This document shows, piece after piece, positions 48,517 through 57,626 of a stretch of DNA of 64,000 bases. The stretch spans positions 1 to 64,000 of the forward strand of contig CAZSKN010000003.1 of NCBI GenBank assembly GCA_964607445.1. The letters are read 5' to 3'. Each line of letters starts with the position of its first letter. Position 1 is the first letter of the stretch. This DNA is from CALCKU01 sp964607445 (lineage in GTDB: Bacteria; Pseudomonadota; Alphaproteobacteria; Caulobacterales; Maricaulaceae). A program made the translations under genes and the position numbers. The notes beneath the pieces were generated by a model that worked only from the letters and a program-made list of their open reading frames with translations, was not told the origin of the DNA and ran no database searches.

Positions 48517-51006
48517 ATGCGGGGCTTGCGACATATGTATATCTCGATCCGAGCGCTGTTTTTTGGGCTTGCCATACTGGCTATAACAGGGCTGGCGACG
48601 TGTGCGCCGACATCGACATCGTCTAATCCCTTAGCCGGGCTGGATCACCGTGCGGGGTTTTTTGATTTATATGTCGATAAGGATAAAAACCGTATATTGG
48701 CGAAGCTGCCCTTGCAGGACGCCGACAAGGATGTCGTCTTACGGTTTATCTATACAAACCGGTTAACAGCCGGGTTAGGTTCAAACCCTGTTGGGCTTGA
48801 CCGCGGCTGGGGGAATGATGGGCAGATCGTTGTTTTCCGTAAACTTGGACAAAAGCTTATTATCGAAGTGGAAAACCAGTCTTACCGTGCCAGTACAGAT
48901 AATGTTCTAGAGCGCCGGGCTGTTTCAGAAAGCTTTGCGCGGTCTTTTATCGGCAGTGTTGACATTCTGGGTACGCAAGATGGTTTGATTGTGGATTTAA
49001 CTGAATTTTTAACGCGGGATGCGCTGGGGCTGGTGCAACATTTAAAAGAGCGTGAGCAAGGTCATTTTAAGATTGCGAAAGATCGCAGCCTGATAGATGT
49101 TTCTCAAACATTTGCTTTCCCTGATAATGTCGAGATCGATAGTTTTTTAACATTAACGTCTGACGACCCCGGACGAGAAGTCGCGACAACGGCTGCGAAC
49201 GGTCAAGACGTGACTGTAATCCAGCACCATTCATTCGTGCGTCTGCCGGACGCCGATTATGAGCCTTTATATTCCGATCCCCGTGTGGGTGTGATCGAGC
49301 GGGTTTATTATGACTATAGTGCCCCGCTGTCAGACCCGATCGAGAAACGGTTGGCGCGACGCTATCGGTTACAAAAAAATGAAGATGGCACGACCAAGAA
49401 ACCCATTGTGTTCTATATTGACGGTGGCGCGCCCGAACCGGTGCGTTCGGCGCTTATTGATGGCGCGCAATGGTGGCGTGACGCCTTTGCGCAAGCTGGA
49501 TATCCTGACGGGTACCGGGTTGAGGTTCTGCCCGAAGATGTGCATCCTCTGGATGTGCGCTATAATGTGGTGCAATGGGTACACCGCCAGACCCGAGGCT
49601 GGTCATATGGCGGTGGTGTTTCTGATCCGCGCACAGGTGAGATGCTCAAAGGGCATGTTAATTTGGGGTCTTTGCGTGTGCGCCATGACCGTATGATTTT
49701 TGAAGGCTTGGCGGGGACGTCTAAGACCGGCACCGGGGACATGGATGATCCTGTCCAATTAGCGCTGGCGCGTATTCGGCAATTATCAGCACATGAGATC
49801 GGTCATGCTTTGGGGTTTGCGCATAATTTCGCGGCCAGCACCTATGGGTTTGGGTCGGTGATGGATTATCCGGCTCCGAATGTGAAACTGGCGGGCGGCG
49901 CATTGAACTTTAATCAGGTTTATGGAACCGAGATTGGCGAATGGGATAAATTTTCGGCGCATTGGCTTTACGGCGATTTATCCTCTGTTGACCGAGCAAA
50001 GCTTGTGAGCGAAGCCTTATTGGGCGGACTTGTTTACGTTGCAGATAGTGACGCACGAGCGGTTGGAACGGCCCATCCCAGCGGTAATGTATGGGATAAT
50101 GGTGCGGATGCGGTCGCGAGTTTGAAAGAGGTCATGGCTGTCCGGCGTCATGCATTGGATAATTTTGGCCTTGACCGTGTCCGTGCAGGTCAAGCTGTTG
50201 CCGATCTTAAAAATGTCTTTGTTCCGATTTATCTTTATCACCGCTATCAATTGGCTGCGGCAGGAAAGCTTATCGGCGGTATGTCCTTTAATTATAGCGT
50301 ATCAGGTGACGGACAGGCAGCCGCGCAAATAGTTCCGGCCTTTCGTCAAAAAACGGCGCTCCAAGCTATATTGCAAACCTTGGATGCAAGCACCTTGGAT
50401 GTAGAGGACAGAGTGTTAAACCTGCTGACCCCGTCTTTGGTCAGCTATTCATTTGCCGATAGTCAAAATGAACAGTTCAAAGGTTCGGCCTTTCCGGCTT
50501 TTGATGTCACCGCCGCGTCTGATACGGCGGCGGATTTGACATTTGATGTTTTGTTAGACCCCAAACGTGCTGCGAGATTGGTAGAATTTAAACGCCGTAA
50601 TGCCGCACAATTAGGACTAATGGATATGTTGCAAGCAATACGTCGCCATGTGATGAAACGTCCTCCTAGAGGCCGTGGAGCTGAAATCCACAAAGCCGTG
50701 CAGGCCAGATTTGTTTTTGCCTTGATGGAGTTAGGGCAAAGTCAGGCTGGCCCGAGCGTAAAAGCGCGAACGGATGCAGTTTTGCGACAAATCCGACGTG
50801 ATTTGCAAGCCAAAGGGTCTGGGCATGGTTTATGGTTGGTGACAAACATTGACACCTATTTGAACAGACCTGCGCCAGCCAAACCGAAAGTGGTGCCAAA
50901 CAACCCCTTGCCACCTGGATCTCCCATAGGTGCCGGGACGTATATAAATGCGCACAATATTACCGGGCAGTTTGAAACCTGCTGGCATTGTGATGCGCCC
51001 CTTTAG
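48517..51006 (+). CDS. Zinc metalloprotease lipoprotein (metzincin)
   Basis: An 829-residue exported protease. The N-terminus (MRGLRHMYISIRALFFGLAI, then lipobox LATC near residue 28) makes it a lipoprotein. The zinc-binding helix is HEIGHALGFAH at 426-436, the full metzincin HExxHxxGxxH with Glu427 as catalytic base, and the following 'GSVMDYPAPN' has the Met of a Met-turn. This combination with 'DPRTGEMLKGHVNLGSLRVR' is the DUF4953/DUF5117 zinc-dependent peptidase group of bacteria. The C-terminus ETCWHCDAPL has an unusual CxxC. ATG 48517 has AGGAA seven bases upstream. It may degrade peptides in the envelope together with the divergent M3 peptidase. Confidence 0.87.
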   Translation: MRGLRHMYISIRALFFGLAILAITGLATCAPTSTSSNPLAGLDHRAGFFDLYVDKDKNRILAKLPLQDADKDVVLRFIYTNRLTAGLGSNPVGLDRGWGNDGQIVVFRKLGQKLIIEVENQSYRASTDNVLERRAVSESFARSFIGSVDILGTQDGLIVDLTEFLTRDALGLVQHLKEREQGHFKIAKDRSLIDVSQTFAFPDNVEIDSFLTLTSDDPGREVATTAANGQDVTVIQHHSFVRLPDADYEPLYSDPRVGVIERVYYDYSAPLSDPIEKRLARRYRLQKNEDGTTKKPIVFYIDGGAPEPVRSALIDGAQWWRDAFAQAGYPDGYRVEVLPEDVHPLDVRYNVVQWVHRQTRGWSYGGGVSDPRTGEMLKGHVNLGSLRVRHDRMIFEGLAGTSKTGTGDMDDPVQLALARIRQLSAHEIGHALGFAHNFAASTYGFGSVMDYPAPNVKLAGGALNFNQVYGTEIGEWDKFSAHWLYGDLSSVDRAKLVSEALLGGLVYVADSDARAVGTAHPSGNVWDNGADAVASLKEVMAVRRHALDNFGLDRVRAGQAVADLKNVFVPIYLYHRYQLAAAGKLIGGMSFNYSVSGDGQAAAQIVPAFRQKTALQAILQTLDASTLDVEDRVLNLLTPSLVSYSFADSQNEQFKGSAFPAFDVTAASDTAADLTFDVLLDPKRAARLVEFKRRNAAQLGLMDMLQAIRRHVMKRPPRGRGAEIHKAVQARFVFALMELGQSQAGPSVKARTDAVLRQIRRDLQAKGSGHGLWLVTNIDTYLNRPAPAKPKVVPNNPLPPGSPIGAGTYINAHNITGQFETCWHCDAPL

Positions 51007-51154
51007 ATTTTAAGGCGCTCGATTTAGAGTGTCGCCTAAGGCCATAATATCTTGAGGGAGATCGCTGAAAATCGCTTGGCGTTCTGCCTGAAGTCAAAAA
51101 ATCAATCAATCTCATCATTTTAACCAAATGTTCGGGTTTTGTCCCGCGCTGTGG

Positions 51155-51235
51155 GAGTCTGCGTACATATTTGTTTAAAAAAATATGAAATTTCGACTCA
51201 ATATGGCTAATTTTTCCTTAAATTGGCATTGAGTC
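51155..51235. promoter_or_regulatory. Cluster of three GANTC (CcrM-type) sites before mraZ
   Basis: GAGTC at 51155-51159, GACTC at 51195-51199 and GAGTC at 51231-51235 all fit GANTC, the CcrM methylation target in Alphaproteobacteria. About one GANTC is expected per 256 bases, so three in 81 bases is dense. They lie within the 299-base gap between the metalloprotease gene and mraZ, in the likely dcw promoter region. Cell-cycle control of division genes by DNA methylation is known in Caulobacter; its use here is inferred. Confidence 0.4.
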
Positions 51236-51258
51236 CCATAAAATCCCATGTTATCCCA
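51234..51258 (-). promoter_or_regulatory. Triple MraZ box (TGGGA repeats)
   Basis: TCCCA at 51234-51238, 51244-51248 and 51254-51258 reads on the minus strand as TGGGA-N5-TGGGA-N5-TGGGA, with the 10-bp period of MraZ operators. They lie 48-72 bases before the mraZ start at 51306. In enteric bacteria MraZ binds such repeats and represses the dcw operon, so this is probably the self-regulation site. Confidence 0.8.
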
Positions 51259-51305
51259 TTAAGGGATTTGTGCTTGATTTGCAAGCATATGAGGAGGATG
51301 TAGGC

Positions 51306-51800
51306 GTGTTTTTGTCTACCGTCACAAATAGTTTAGATGCGAAAGGGCGTGTTTCTGTGCCGGCTGATTTCCGTGCGGTTATCGACGGCAGTGCCTTTGA
51401 CGGGGTGATCGTCTGGAAAAGTTTTGACGGAACCTATCTTGAAGGTGGGGGGATAAATTTACTCGAAGATTATATGCGTTCTTTGGAGATGATGGATTAT
51501 TATGATGAGGGCCGTATCGCTTTGCAGCGGGCTATATTTTCTGAAAGCCGACGCTTGCCATTTGATAGCGGTGGACGCATTTCCTTGCCTAAAGATTTAC
51601 ATGAATATGCAGAATTAAATGGCAAAGTTACATTTGTTGGGCTGGGGCGGAGGTTCGAAATTTGGTCTCCGCAAGCTCATGAAGCCAGATCAGAAGATAT
51701 GCGTCGTCTGGCGCGCGAAAATAGACACCGCCTTAAACCTGTGCGCCAAGCTTTGGGTGTCAGGTCGTCTGACAATGGGGCTGGGGGTAGTGATCAATGA
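51306..51800 (+). CDS. mraZ: Transcriptional regulator MraZ
   Basis: A 164-residue regulator made of two AbrB-like swapped-hairpin domains: 'VTNSLDAKGRVSVPADFRAVIDG' (about 5-28) and 'FDSGGRISLPKDLHEYAEL' (about 85-103). It controls the division and cell-wall cluster that follows and folds into ring-shaped multimers that bind the TGGGA repeats just upstream. GTG 51306 is chosen because the family begins 'VFLSTVTNSLD' there and GAGGAGG lies eight bases upstream; the longer GTG at 51270 would add 12 unusual residues. It overlaps rsmH by four bases. Confidence 0.93.
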   Translation: MFLSTVTNSLDAKGRVSVPADFRAVIDGSAFDGVIVWKSFDGTYLEGGGINLLEDYMRSLEMMDYYDEGRIALQRAIFSESRRLPFDSGGRISLPKDLHEYAELNGKVTFVGLGRRFEIWSPQAHEARSEDMRRLARENRHRLKPVRQALGVRSSDNGAGGSDQ

Positions 51801-52777
51801 TCCATTACCCTGTGATGTTGCCCGAAGTTATGGCGGCTCTTTTACCTAAAGCCGAAGAGACATATATAGACGGTACTTTTGGAAATGGCGGGTATAGCGC
51901 TGCGTTTCTAAAGGCGGCAGACTGTTCTGTCATTGCTTTGGACCGGGACCCGAATGTACGGCCACGGGCTGATAAATTATCGCAAGAATATGAAGGGCGG
52001 TTACGCCTTATTGAAACTCCGTTTTCTAAAATGGATATGCTCGATATACCGCCTGTCTCGGCTGTGATTTTGGATATTGGTGTTTCGTCTATGCAGCTCG
52101 ATCAGGCTGAGCGCGGCTTTTCTTTTATGCGAGACGGGCCGCTGGATATGCGTATGGGCGGGGCAGGGCCGACCGCCGCTCACGCTGTTAAGCAATTATC
52201 CCATGCGGATCTTATACGGGTGTTTAGAGTTTACGGAGAAGAAAAACGTGCCCGACGTATAGCAGACTTTATTGTTCGGGCCCGTGAGGAAGCTGATATT
52301 CTAACGACGCAAAGCCTCGCTGATTTGATTGAGCGCGCCGTTGGACGGTCAGGGAAATTACATCCGGCCACGCGCGTATTTCAAGCTTTACGCATTTTTG
52401 TGAATGATGAGCTTGGCGAGTTGTATCGGGGTCTATGCGCGGCAGAACGTATTTTAAAGCCCGGTGGACGTCTTATTGTTGTCACGTTTCATTCGCTTGA
52501 GGATCGCATTGTAAAAAGTTTTCTGCGACGTCGTTCAGAAGCTCCGGCAAGCGGGTCGCGCTATTTGCCCGATAGATATGATCTGGATTTTCAGGCGAGT
52601 TTCGATATGCCAAAGCGCTCTACAGTCAAGCCTTCAAAAGATGAGATTGCTCAAAACCCGCGTTCACGTTCGGCTAAGTTGCGATATGCGCTGCGTACGT
52701 CCGGTTCAGCTTTCGCGCCAGATGATGCACTCTTGCCCGCAGTCCCTGATCTCGACGATATACGGGGGGCTGCATGA
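51797..52777 (+). CDS. rsmH: 16S rRNA (cytosine1402-N4)-methyltransferase RsmH (MraW)
   Basis: A 326-residue SAM enzyme that methylates C1402 of 16S rRNA. The opening 'HYPVMLPEVMAALLPKAEETYIDGTFGNGGYSAAFLKA' holds the SAM-binding loop GTFGNGGYS (about 27-35), with 'ALDRDPNVRPRAD' as motif II and 'VILDIGVSSMQLDQAERGFSFMRDGPLDMRM' in the middle. The terminal 'RSAKLRYALRT' is the usual C-terminal RNA-binding element. ATG 51797 overlaps the mraZ stop (ATGA). It is the second gene in the dcw order mraZ-rsmH-ftsL. Confidence 0.96.
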   Translation: MIHYPVMLPEVMAALLPKAEETYIDGTFGNGGYSAAFLKAADCSVIALDRDPNVRPRADKLSQEYEGRLRLIETPFSKMDMLDIPPVSAVILDIGVSSMQLDQAERGFSFMRDGPLDMRMGGAGPTAAHAVKQLSHADLIRVFRVYGEEKRARRIADFIVRAREEADILTTQSLADLIERAVGRSGKLHPATRVFQALRIFVNDELGELYRGLCAAERILKPGGRLIVVTFHSLEDRIVKSFLRRRSEAPASGSRYLPDRYDLDFQASFDMPKRSTVKPSKDEIAQNPRSRSAKLRYALRTSGSAFAPDDALLPAVPDLDDIRGAA

Positions 52778-53145
52778 GTGTTTATCATTACGATAATGCC
52801 CGTGTCGCTCGACGTTTGATCGGATTTGTGTTTGTTGTCTTTGGCGTCGTTTTGATGACTACATTATATTATGTGAAGATTAGCGCGCAATCTGCAAAAT
52901 CTGAAATGCGCCGCCTCGAAGCCCAAATCGCCAAAGAAGAGCTGGCATTGAACGTATTGCGCGCTGAATTGGCATATTTGCAAAATCCAGACCGACTACG
53001 AATGTTGTCGGCCGAGACTTTAGGTTTGCAGCCCACATCGGTAGAACAAATTGCAAAAGAGTCGGATATTGCAATTCTATTTGCCAAATCCCCTCCGGCG
53101 TCTTCTGGTATCTCTGTTGAAAATTCTGTGGGTGTGCGCCCGTGA
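52774..53145 (+). CDS. ftsL: Cell division protein FtsL
   Basis: A 123-residue bitopic membrane protein. A short cytoplasmic N-terminus is followed by a membrane helix at about 13-35 (RLIGFVFVVFGVVLMTTLYY), then a periplasmic coiled coil (about 40-72, 'SEMRRLEAQIAKEELALNVLRAELAYLQNPDRLRMLSAETLGLQP' over two segments), the pairing region with FtsB. The 'NPDRLRMLSAETLGL' end is the conserved mark of alphaproteobacterial FtsL. Together with FtsB and FtsQ it activates FtsW/FtsI. It overlaps both rsmH and ftsI by four bases. Confidence 0.9.
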   Translation: MSVYHYDNARVARRLIGFVFVVFGVVLMTTLYYVKISAQSAKSEMRRLEAQIAKEELALNVLRAELAYLQNPDRLRMLSAETLGLQPTSVEQIAKESDIAILFAKSPPASSGISVENSVGVRP

Positions 53146-54827
53146 GTGCAAGTTCGCTTGAATCTTATGAGCCTGTTCGCCAGCCCGTTATTGTGGTTGA
53201 TGATGAATTTGCGGCGGTCTCTGAAGGGCGAATTCGTATTCGTATAGGGGTGGTCATATTTATAGCAATGTTGGTAATATTCTTTATCCGCTTTGCCGAG
53301 ATATCCTTGTTTGCCAAGACGGATAATACTCAAATGGTTCCCGAAGCGTTGAGTGTTATGCGCGCAGATATTGTTGACCGACGCGGTGAAATATTAGCGA
53401 CGACATTGCAAACATATTCATTATATGCTGAGCCTAAGAAAATTTGGAACGTTGACGAAACCGCGGATAAAATAAGTCGCGTTTTTCCAAATGAAGATCC
53501 TGCGGAAATTCGTGAAAAACTGTCTTCACAGAAAGGTTTTGTCTGGCTGGCTCGGGGGTTGGGGCCGACTATGCGCCAAAAGGTATTTGATCTTGGCGTG
53601 CCGGGGCTTGGATTTAGAATTGAACCCCAGCGTATTTATCCGCGTGGGCATTTGGGGGCTCATATAATTGGTTTTACGGATCGTGACCTTAAGGGCGCTG
53701 CGGGGGCAGAACGGGCTTTCCAAGATGATTTATCGCGACCAAATGCTCCGGCTAAAGCCCTATCGCTTGATCTGCGTATTCAACATGCCTTGAGTGACGA
53801 ATTAGTGCGGGGTCTCGAAAAATTTAAAGCCAAATCAAATGCAGGTATCGTGCTTAATATTAAAACGGGCGAAGTATTGGCTATGGCGTCGCTGCCAAAT
53901 TATAATCCGAATAATCCGGGCGCTTTTTCGAACCAATTTCGCTTTAATCATGCCTCAATGTCCACCTATGAATTAGGATCAGTCTTTAAGCCGATTACTA
54001 TGGCTCTGGCGCTAGAGGAAGGTGTAACAGATTTGGTGGAAATGTTTCCAGTTCAAGACCCGTTAAGAATTCAAGGCAAATTGGTCAGGGATGATCACCC
54101 GAGCCAGCAGCCCATGTCCATGCCCGATATTTTAGCGCAAAGCTCTAATCGGGGATCAGCGCTTATGGCCTTACGGGCGGGTGAGGACGCCCAATTGACG
54201 TTCTTGAAGAAACTGGGGTTGCTCGACCGGTTGCCAATTGAACTGCTAGAAAGCGCGCATCCTCAAGTGCAAAGCGAATGGCAAGATATTACGACGGTAA
54301 CAGTTTCTTATGGTCACGGAATTTCGGTAACACCATTAGCCTTGGCTTCGGCGATAGGCGCGCTTTTGAACGGCGGGCACTATGTGGTGCCGACATTTTC
54401 AAAACGTGACGCCGTGAACACGGCAAGAGTACGCCGTGTTGTATCACCTCAAGTGTCGCAAACTTTGCGAGATCTCATGCGGTATGTGGTTACGCATGGA
54501 ACTGGGCGAAATGCGGCTGTTAAAGGATACAGGGTTATGGGTAAAACCGGAACGGCCGATAAGCCCGCCGTGGGGGGGTATGATGAAGACAGGCTGGTCT
54601 CCTCCTTCGTCGCCGCATTTCCCTATGAAGATCCAAGCTATTTGGTCATGATTACCTATGATGAACCGCAGGCGGTTGACGGGACGCATGGATATGCAAC
54701 AGCCGGGTGGAACGCGGCGCCGACTGCTCGCAAGGTCATCGAACGTATAGGGCCTATGGTCGGTCTGAAGCGGCATTTAGACCCGCTTGTTATGAGCCCG
54801 TTTTCCCAAAAGGGGGCGTTACGCTAA
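53142..54827 (+). CDS. ftsI: Septal peptidoglycan transpeptidase FtsI (PBP3)
   Basis: A 561-residue class B penicillin-binding protein. The single membrane helix is at about 28-48, followed by the pedestal (RADIVDRRGEILATTLQTYSLYAEPKKI) and transpeptidase domain. The catalytic motifs are complete: SVFK with Ser280 and Lys283, SSN at 334-336, and KTGT at 468-471. The enzyme cross-links peptides of septal peptidoglycan and is a target of beta-lactams. GTG 53142 overlaps ftsL's stop, and the TAA overlaps the ATG of murE (54825-54829), giving close coupling. FtsI works with FtsW, encoded 5.3 kb downstream. Confidence 0.96.
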   Translation: MSASSLESYEPVRQPVIVVDDEFAAVSEGRIRIRIGVVIFIAMLVIFFIRFAEISLFAKTDNTQMVPEALSVMRADIVDRRGEILATTLQTYSLYAEPKKIWNVDETADKISRVFPNEDPAEIREKLSSQKGFVWLARGLGPTMRQKVFDLGVPGLGFRIEPQRIYPRGHLGAHIIGFTDRDLKGAAGAERAFQDDLSRPNAPAKALSLDLRIQHALSDELVRGLEKFKAKSNAGIVLNIKTGEVLAMASLPNYNPNNPGAFSNQFRFNHASMSTYELGSVFKPITMALALEEGVTDLVEMFPVQDPLRIQGKLVRDDHPSQQPMSMPDILAQSSNRGSALMALRAGEDAQLTFLKKLGLLDRLPIELLESAHPQVQSEWQDITTVTVSYGHGISVTPLALASAIGALLNGGHYVVPTFSKRDAVNTARVRRVVSPQVSQTLRDLMRYVVTHGTGRNAAVKGYRVMGKTGTADKPAVGGYDEDRLVSSFVAAFPYEDPSYLVMITYDEPQAVDGTHGYATAGWNAAPTARKVIERIGPMVGLKRHLDPLVMSPFSQKGALR

Positions 54828-56254
54828 TGGCTTCCCTTACCCTTAATGACTTTGACCTCAAGCGCTTCACGGGGCTGACATGCGATAGTCGTCATGTCTT
54901 ACCGGGTATGATATTTGCGGCCTTGCCGGGAACGGTTGTCGATGGACGCGATTTTATACCCGCTGCGCTGGAGAATGGCGCTGCGGCTATTTTAGCCTTG
55001 CCAGGTCTTTCGGGCCTATCTGTGCCCTATCTGGCGGTTGAAAATCCACGCTTGGCCTATGCACAATTGGCCGCGAAATTCTATCCGGGTCAACCCGAAA
55101 CCTTAGTGGCCATGACCGGGACAAATGGAAAAAGCTCTACTGTTGAATTTCTACGTCAAATTTGGACCTATGCCGGTTTTCAAGCCGCTTGTTTTGGTAC
55201 ATTAGGAGTGCAGGCGCCGTCTGGTTATCGGTCTCTGACCCACACCACGCCTGACGCGGTCGCTTTACATAAAATACTCTCGGATTTGTCGGTATCAGGA
55301 GTTACACATGCGGCCATGGAAGCCTCTAGTCATGGCTTGGACCAGCACCGACTGGACGGGGTTGCTGTGACGGCGTCCGGGTTTTCAAATTTGACGCAAG
55401 ATCACTTTGATTACCATGCAAATGCGGAGGCTTATTTCCAAGCCAAGCTACGTTTATTCTCGGAGTTGACGCCGAGAGATGCCGCCGTTGTGATTAATGT
55501 AAATGATGGCTACGGACAAAAGCTCGCTGATATCTGTAAGCGCCGGGGTCAGTCGGTCATGCGTGTTGGCTGGACGGGAGAGGATATACATATTGATGAG
55601 CTTATGCCCCGGGCATCCAGCCAAATCATAGATTTAGGTGTATTGGGGAAACGTTATAAAATAGAGCTGCCGCTGGCCGGAGAGTTTCAAGTGTTGAACG
55701 CTGTAAGTGCGCTGGGTCTTGCGATTGTCACGGGGCTGGATGCGGAGACTGCCATCGCGGCTCTGTCGCAATTAAAAGGCGTTGCCGGACGCATGGAGCG
55801 CGCAGGGCGTACCCGGGAGGGTGCGCCTATATTTGTCGATTTCGCGCATACTGAAGATGGGTTAGACAAGCTTTTACGAAGTGTCAGGCCGCATACTATG
55901 GGGGATATAGTTTTGGTTTTCGGATGTGGTGGCGACCGTGATCCGGATAAGCGGATGAAGATGGGCGCGATAGCCGCCAAGCTCGCCACCCATGTAATTG
56001 TTACGGATGATAATCCTCGCACGGAGGCGGCGTCAGCTATTCGAAAGGCGGTCCTAAAGGGATGTCCTGATGCCGTAGAAATTGGGGATAGGGCCAGTGC
56101 AATTCGGGCGGGAATTAAGCAATTGGGTGCAAAAGATTGTCTGGTTATTGCGGGGAAAGGCCATGAAGAAGGCCAGATCGTCGGAGACGAAACCATTCCG
56201 TTCTCGGATGTGCAAGAAGTACAAAAAATTTTAAAGGAGATGGAGCATGTCTAA
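54827..56254 (+). CDS. murE: UDP-MurNAc-L-Ala-D-Glu:meso-DAP ligase MurE
   Basis: A 475-residue Mur ligase that adds the third stem residue. Domain 1 starts GLTCDSRHVLPGMIFAALPG (about 16-35). The ATPase P-loop is GTNGKSS at 98-104. The specificity motif DNPR at 395-398 (DDNPRTEAAS) indicates meso-diaminopimelate rather than Lys. 'TPDAVALHKILSDLSVSGVTHAAMEASSHGLDQ' (about 145-170) holds the carbamylated-Lys neighbourhood. ATG 54827 overlaps the ftsI stop (TAATG); an in-frame codon 40 residues earlier would lie inside ftsI. It ends eight bases into murF. Confidence 0.95.
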   Translation: MASLTLNDFDLKRFTGLTCDSRHVLPGMIFAALPGTVVDGRDFIPAALENGAAAILALPGLSGLSVPYLAVENPRLAYAQLAAKFYPGQPETLVAMTGTNGKSSTVEFLRQIWTYAGFQAACFGTLGVQAPSGYRSLTHTTPDAVALHKILSDLSVSGVTHAAMEASSHGLDQHRLDGVAVTASGFSNLTQDHFDYHANAEAYFQAKLRLFSELTPRDAAVVINVNDGYGQKLADICKRRGQSVMRVGWTGEDIHIDELMPRASSQIIDLGVLGKRYKIELPLAGEFQVLNAVSALGLAIVTGLDAETAIAALSQLKGVAGRMERAGRTREGAPIFVDFAHTEDGLDKLLRSVRPHTMGDIVLVFGCGGDRDPDKRMKMGAIAAKLATHVIVTDDNPRTEAASAIRKAVLKGCPDAVEIGDRASAIRAGIKQLGAKDCLVIAGKGHEEGQIVGDETIPFSDVQEVQKILKEMEHV

Positions 56255-57626
56255 GGGTGAAGCGCCTGTGCAATTATGGACTTCGTCTTCGGCGGCAAGT
56301 GCCACGGGTGGGAAAGCTATCGGGGAGTGGAGCGTGTCTGGTCTGTCTATTGATACGCGAAGTTTAAAGGCAGGTGATTTGTTTATCCCCTTAAAGTCCA
56401 TCCGAGACGGACATGACTTTATCCCTCAGGCCATGGACGCGGGGGCGGGAGCGGTTATCTCTGAGTATAGCACACAGCAGGCACCGGCCCTTATCGTTGC
56501 GGATAGCGAGTCAGCATTGCAGGACTTGGCTATCGCGGCGCGGCGTCGCTCTAAAGCTTTGCGCATAGCTGTCACAGGCAGTGTCGGGAAAACCAGTGTA
56601 AAAGAAGCACTCGCCACAATGTTTACTGAATTCGGCCATACGCATAAGTCACAAAAATCATTTAATAATCATTGGGGTGTCCCGTTTACATTGGCCTCCA
56701 TGCCCAAGGAGACGCAGTATGGTGTTTTTGAAATGGGCATGAACCACGCAGGTGAATTGTCAACACTTTCAAACCTCGGCCAACCTGATATCGCGGTGAT
56801 TACGACGGTAACAGGAGCCCATCTTGCATATTTTGAGACCGAAGCCGAGATTGCCGAAGCTAAGTCCGAGATCATGTCAGGCTTGGTGGATGGCGGTACG
56901 CTTATTCTCAACGCGGATAATCAACATAGCGATAGTATAGCGCAAAAGGCCCGAAGCCTGGGTAAAACGGTCATTACCTTTGGTAAGGGAGACTGCGATG
57001 TTTCCATTGTCACAGCCCAAACCCATCCCAGCGGTAGTAATACACGCCTGCGTATCAATTATCAGCAATATGACGTGACCTTAAGCGTTCCCGGCGCGCA
57101 TTGGATCGCTAATGGAGCTGCCTGTATGGCTGTGGCCTTTGCAGCAGGTATTGATTTGCGCAAGGCCGCTATGGCGCTACGGGGAGTAAAGGCCGTACCC
57201 GGGCGGGGCGATCAAACGGTATTAAGTTTGAATTCAAAGAGGTTCACGCTGATAGATGAAAGTTACAATGCCAATCCTACCAGTATGCAAGCTGCCTTTG
57301 CGTCTGCGGGACTCATGACCGGTCGTAAGGTTGCGGTTTTGGGGGATATGGGAGAATTGGGCAAAGATGAATTGACCTTACACGCTGATTTGGCGCGCCC
57401 TCTCCAAGACGCCGGGTTTTCGCGTGTCATTGTCACTGGTGAATGTATGCGGGCTTTGCGCGGGGCGTTGCCCCGGAAAATGCGCGGCGAATGGGTGCGG
57501 GATTGGGAACTGGCGTTTGAGGCTTTAAAAGACGAATTACAGGACGGCGATATCGTTTTGATTAAAGGGTCTAATGCGGCTCAACTCGGTCAACTCGTCA
57601 ACAAACTCAAAGCGGAGACAGCCTGA
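56247..57626 (+). CDS. murF: UDP-MurNAc-tripeptide:D-Ala-D-Ala ligase MurF
   Basis: A 459-residue Mur ligase completing the pentapeptide. Visible: 'VSGLSIDTRSLKAGDLFIPLKSIRDGHDFIPQAMDAGAGA' (about 30-69) as uridine-binding domain, P-loop GSVGKTSVKEAL (about 110-121), 'SFNNHWGVPFTLASMPKETQYGVFEMGMNHAGEL' (about 138-170), and 'DESYNANPTSMQAAF' (about 332-346). Mature length is normal. ATG 56247 overlaps murE by eight bases, and its TGA overlaps mraY's ATG. Acts in the cytoplasm on UDP-MurNAc-tripeptide. Confidence 0.95.
   Translation: MSKGEAPVQLWTSSSAASATGGKAIGEWSVSGLSIDTRSLKAGDLFIPLKSIRDGHDFIPQAMDAGAGAVISEYSTQQAPALIVADSESALQDLAIAARRRSKALRIAVTGSVGKTSVKEALATMFTEFGHTHKSQKSFNNHWGVPFTLASMPKETQYGVFEMGMNHAGELSTLSNLGQPDIAVITTVTGAHLAYFETEAEIAEAKSEIMSGLVDGGTLILNADNQHSDSIAQKARSLGKTVITFGKGDCDVSIVTAQTHPSGSNTRLRINYQQYDVTLSVPGAHWIANGAACMAVAFAAGIDLRKAAMALRGVKAVPGRGDQTVLSLNSKRFTLIDESYNANPTSMQAAFASAGLMTGRKVAVLGDMGELGKDELTLHADLARPLQDAGFSRVIVTGECMRALRGALPRKMRGEWVRDWELAFEALKDELQDGDIVLIKGSNAAQLGQLVNKLKAETA

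Noticed and set aside
55687..56196. 169-codon minus-strand open frame inside murE
   Set aside because: Antisense to the conserved MurE C-terminal domains; no ribosome site and no recognisable protein features.
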